From: an uncultured Bordetella sp.
GTDB taxonomy: Bacteria > Pseudomonadota > Gammaproteobacteria > Burkholderiales > Burkholderiaceae_B
NCBI GenBank assembly: GCA_937881145.1
Contig: CALGFL010000014.1
Location: 1 to 7,099 of the forward strand
Direction of reading: 5' to 3'
Length of the DNA: 7,099 bases
The notes below the pieces were generated by a model. That model was not told the origin of the DNA and ran no database searches. It worked only from the letters and a program-made list of their open reading frames with translations. Each line of letters opens with the position of its first letter. Positions within the stretch are counted from its first letter, which is position 1. This document shows, piece after piece, positions 5,665-7,099 of this stretch. A program made the position numbers and the translations under genes.

Positions 5665-6957
5665 CTAGAACCCCATTACTTCGCGATAATGTTTGTACAT
5701 GGCGCGGATCGCAGCCTCCGAGATCAGGTTGTCCGCAGTGCCTATCTTGTCGCCGTCCAGTTTGATCACGCTGCGATCGGTGATCGAGCGGCGCACGCCC
5801 TCCTGGACGAACTTCATGGCCTCGTTGTCTTCCAGCCCGAGAAAGCCCGACGGCCCCATCAGATTGCCCTGGCGCAGGCGATGGCGCACCATGTCTTCGG
5901 AATCGTCTTCGTAGCCGAACATGGTCCACAGCATGATCATGCTGTTCGGCCCGTTGGGCACGATGTGCCGCACACCCAGGGTGTTCATCTCGCGCTGCAC
6001 GACCAGGTTCGGCCAGATCGTCTGCATGGTCACTGACCATTCCGAATCGAATTCCTTGACGAAATCCAGCAAGCGCTCGTCGCGCAGCCTCATGCCGTCG
6101 TGGAAAGACCGCATTTCTTTCTTTTTTTCCTCGTCGACCTGCGCGTAGAGCGTATCGCTCTTGGCCGACGCCATCGTGCCGTGGATGCCGTACTTGCTGT
6201 CCGCGATCATGGCCGAGCGGTTGCCCGCCACCAGCAGCCCGAACACCACCAGGAAGGAATGCAGCAGGGTCGCATGGTACGGATCCTTCAGATTCTCGTG
6301 GTACATCTTCCAGTTGCACGGCAACTCGTTCTTGTAGAAGCCGAGAATGCGCAGTTTCCTGCCCGAGAAGACAGCATCGAAATCCGCGAGGATCTCGGGC
6401 GTCAGATAATCTTCGAGCGGCTCCATGTCGTGCGCGAGCGAGGCGAACACAACGCCGTTGCGGGTCGCCACCGCCAGCTTGCGCAGGCCGTGCTGCTCAT
6501 TGCGGAAATCCTTGGGCATGCCGCCCAGCTTGTTGACGCCGCGCTTGAAGGGAATACCCTGCAGATTGCCCTTCAGGTCGTACGACCATTGGTGATACGG
6601 GCAGACGAATTCTTTGTTGTTGCCGCGGCTGTGGCGGCAGAACTCGGCGCCGCGGTGCGCACAGCGGTTCTCGAACACGTGGATGGAGCCGTCTTGCGCG
6701 CGCGACACGACCACCGGGGTCGGTCCGACATAAGACCGCTTGTAGTCGCCGGCATTGGGCACTTCGGCCTCGAGGGCGACGAAATTCCAGGTACGCCCGT
6801 GAAAGATGCGCTCGACCTCGAGCGCGTACACCGACTCGTTGGTATAGACCCAATCGGGAACGGCATGCAGGCCCTCATCAGGCCAGGCCAGCGACTCGAT
6901 GGGCGCATTCTTGGACGCCAGGGTCGTGCTGCCCAGGATTGCTTCGTTCGAATACAC
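5665..6957 (-). CDS. Large (alpha) Rieske non-heme iron subunit of an aromatic ring hydroxylase (candidate 6-hydroxypicolinate 3-monooxygenase)
   Basis: The 430-residue product has a Rieske [2Fe-2S] domain (about 40-165) with C99-x-H101 and C119-x2-H122 (CAHRGAEFC, then CPYHQW), and a catalytic domain with the iron-binding D225-x2-H228-x4-H233 (DPYHATLLH). D377 in GLEDNEA is the likely third iron ligand. Overall wording (ALEAEVPNAGDYKRS, the stretch from LQGIPFKRGV to GGMPKDF, ENLKDPYHATLLH, the closing MYKHYREVMGF) resembles NagG of salicylate 5-hydroxylase, with anthranilate dioxygenase AndAc as a relative. It uses O2 and electrons from a ferredoxin/reductase to hydroxylate a ring; NagG-type members add one OH para to an existing OH. 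The start is GTG: codons from 6957 read V-Y-S-N-E, and GGAG sits six bases before it. Seventeen bases separate it from the upstream gene, so its promoter lies outside. An A7 run falls at residues 277-279. The electron-supply genes are not visible here. Family is sure; substrate is inferred from context. Confidence 0.93.
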   Translation of the reverse strand: MYSNEAILGSTTLASKNAPIESLAWPDEGLHAVPDWVYTNESVYALEVERIFHGRTWNFVALEAEVPNAGDYKRSYVGPTPVVVSRAQDGSIHVFENRCAHRGAEFCRHSRGNNKEFVCPYHQWSYDLKGNLQGIPFKRGVNKLGGMPKDFRNEQHGLRKLAVATRNGVVFASLAHDMEPLEDYLTPEILADFDAVFSGRKLRILGFYKNELPCNWKMYHENLKDPYHATLLHSFLVVFGLLVAGNRSAMIADSKYGIHGTMASAKSDTLYAQVDEEKKKEMRSFHDGMRLRDERLLDFVKEFDSEWSVTMQTIWPNLVVQREMNTLGVRHIVPNGPNSMIMLWTMFGYEDDSEDMVRHRLRQGNLMGPSGFLGLEDNEAMKFVQEGVRRSITDRSVIKLDGDKIGTADNLISEAAIRAMYKHYREVMGF

Positions 6958-6963
6958 AAGAAT

Positions 6964-6967
6964 CTCC
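6964..6967 (-). promoter_or_regulatory. Ribosome binding site for the Rieske large subunit (decides the GTG start)
   Basis: On the minus strand CGGAGA precedes the GTG at 6957 by six bases. This supports the GTG as the start; no in-frame ATG lies nearby in a good position. It sits in the 17-base gap after the upstream gene's TAA. Confidence 0.7.
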
Positions 6968-6974
6968 GTATGAT

Positions 6975-7099
6975 TTATTGATGGGCCTGGCGCTCGATCT
7001 GCCGCAGCTTGACGCTCGTGTCGGCAAGCTGCTCCGGATCCACGGGCACGGCCTGTTCCACCAAACGCCTGATCGCGCGCAGCTCGCCGCCTTGATTGA
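6975..7099 (-). CDS. C-terminal end of an unrecognised gene
   Basis: The minus strand from the window edge reads 40 codons to a TAA at 6977-6975: it begins NQGGELRAIRRLVEQAVPVD and ends KLRQIERQAHQ. The stretch is hydrophilic, rich in Arg, Glu and Gln, and probably helical. It has no Cys and no recognisable ferredoxin or reductase motif. It ends 17 bases before the Rieske large subunit start, so it is likely co-transcribed and belongs to the same operon. Reading frame choice rests on the other two frames looking unlike protein and on the well-placed stop just before the next ribosome binding site. A regulator or an accessory protein of the pathway would fit the helical tail, but I do not recognise the family. 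Confidence 0.6.
   Translation of the reverse strand, partial: NQGGELRAIRRLVEQAVPVDPEQLADTSVKLRQIERQAHQ

Noticed and set aside
2707..6036. Plus-strand open frame of 1109 codons antisense to the dehydrogenase and Rieske genes
   Set aside because: Its translation is rich in Arg, His, Ala and Gln with no domain, and it mirrors three well-supported minus-strand genes. Long antisense frames are common in GC-rich coding DNA.
5648..6319. Minus-strand 223-codon frame overlapping the Rieske large subunit
   Set aside because: It is a shifted-frame shadow of the Rieske gene without recognisable features. It is mentioned only as the frame a -1 slip would enter.
6100..6981. Plus-strand 293-codon frame over the Rieske gene
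   Set aside because: It is antisense to the Rieske and iron-binding motifs and has no recognisable protein signature.

Overview
The window is a GC-rich stretch with every recognisable gene on the minus strand, packed head to tail. This looks like one catabolic operon from a proteobacterium. Codon use, compact layout and gene content suggest a betaproteobacterium of the Alcaligenaceae type (Bordetella, Achromobacter, Alcaligenes), but that placement is an inference. No RNA gene, mobile element, CRISPR array or terminator was found, and no non-coding stretch exceeds about 51 bases.

Layout in the direction of transcription (right to left): (1) the last 40 codons of an unrecognised gene (6975-7099); (2) the large Rieske/mononuclear-iron subunit of a ring hydroxylase of the salicylate 5-hydroxylase/anthranilate dioxygenase type (5665-6957); (3) its small subunit (5155-5664); (4) the large molybdopterin subunit of a xanthine dehydrogenase/CoxL-type hydroxylase (2704-5103); (5) its FAD subunit, CoxM-like (1877-2707); (6) an unusual fusion of the CoxS-like two-[2Fe-2S] subunit with a CoxG/SRPBCC domain (617-1846); (7) the N-terminal two thirds of an amidohydrolase-2 family decarboxylase resembling gamma-resorcylate decarboxylase (1-620, cut by the window edge). 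Three of the junctions are start/stop overlaps or direct abutments, which points to translational coupling and to an operon that works as a unit.

How they may work together: a molybdenum hydroxylase adds OH from water next to a ring nitrogen, a salicylate-5-hydroxylase-like Rieske enzyme adds a second OH para to the first, and a non-oxidative decarboxylase removes the carboxylate. This is the logic of the picolinate (pyridine-2-carboxylate) pathway of Alcaligenes faecalis: picolinate -> 6-hydroxypicolinate (PicA) -> 3,6-dihydroxypicolinate (PicB) -> 2,5-dihydroxypyridine (PicC). I propose a pic-type cluster with its own gene order. The substrate is an inference from enzyme classes, and another N-heteroaromatic carboxylate is possible. 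The ferredoxin and reductase for the Rieske enzyme and the lower-pathway genes are not in the window. The most unusual feature is the CoxS-CoxG fusion, which may link the iron-sulfur subunit of the dehydrogenase to the membrane or quinone pool.
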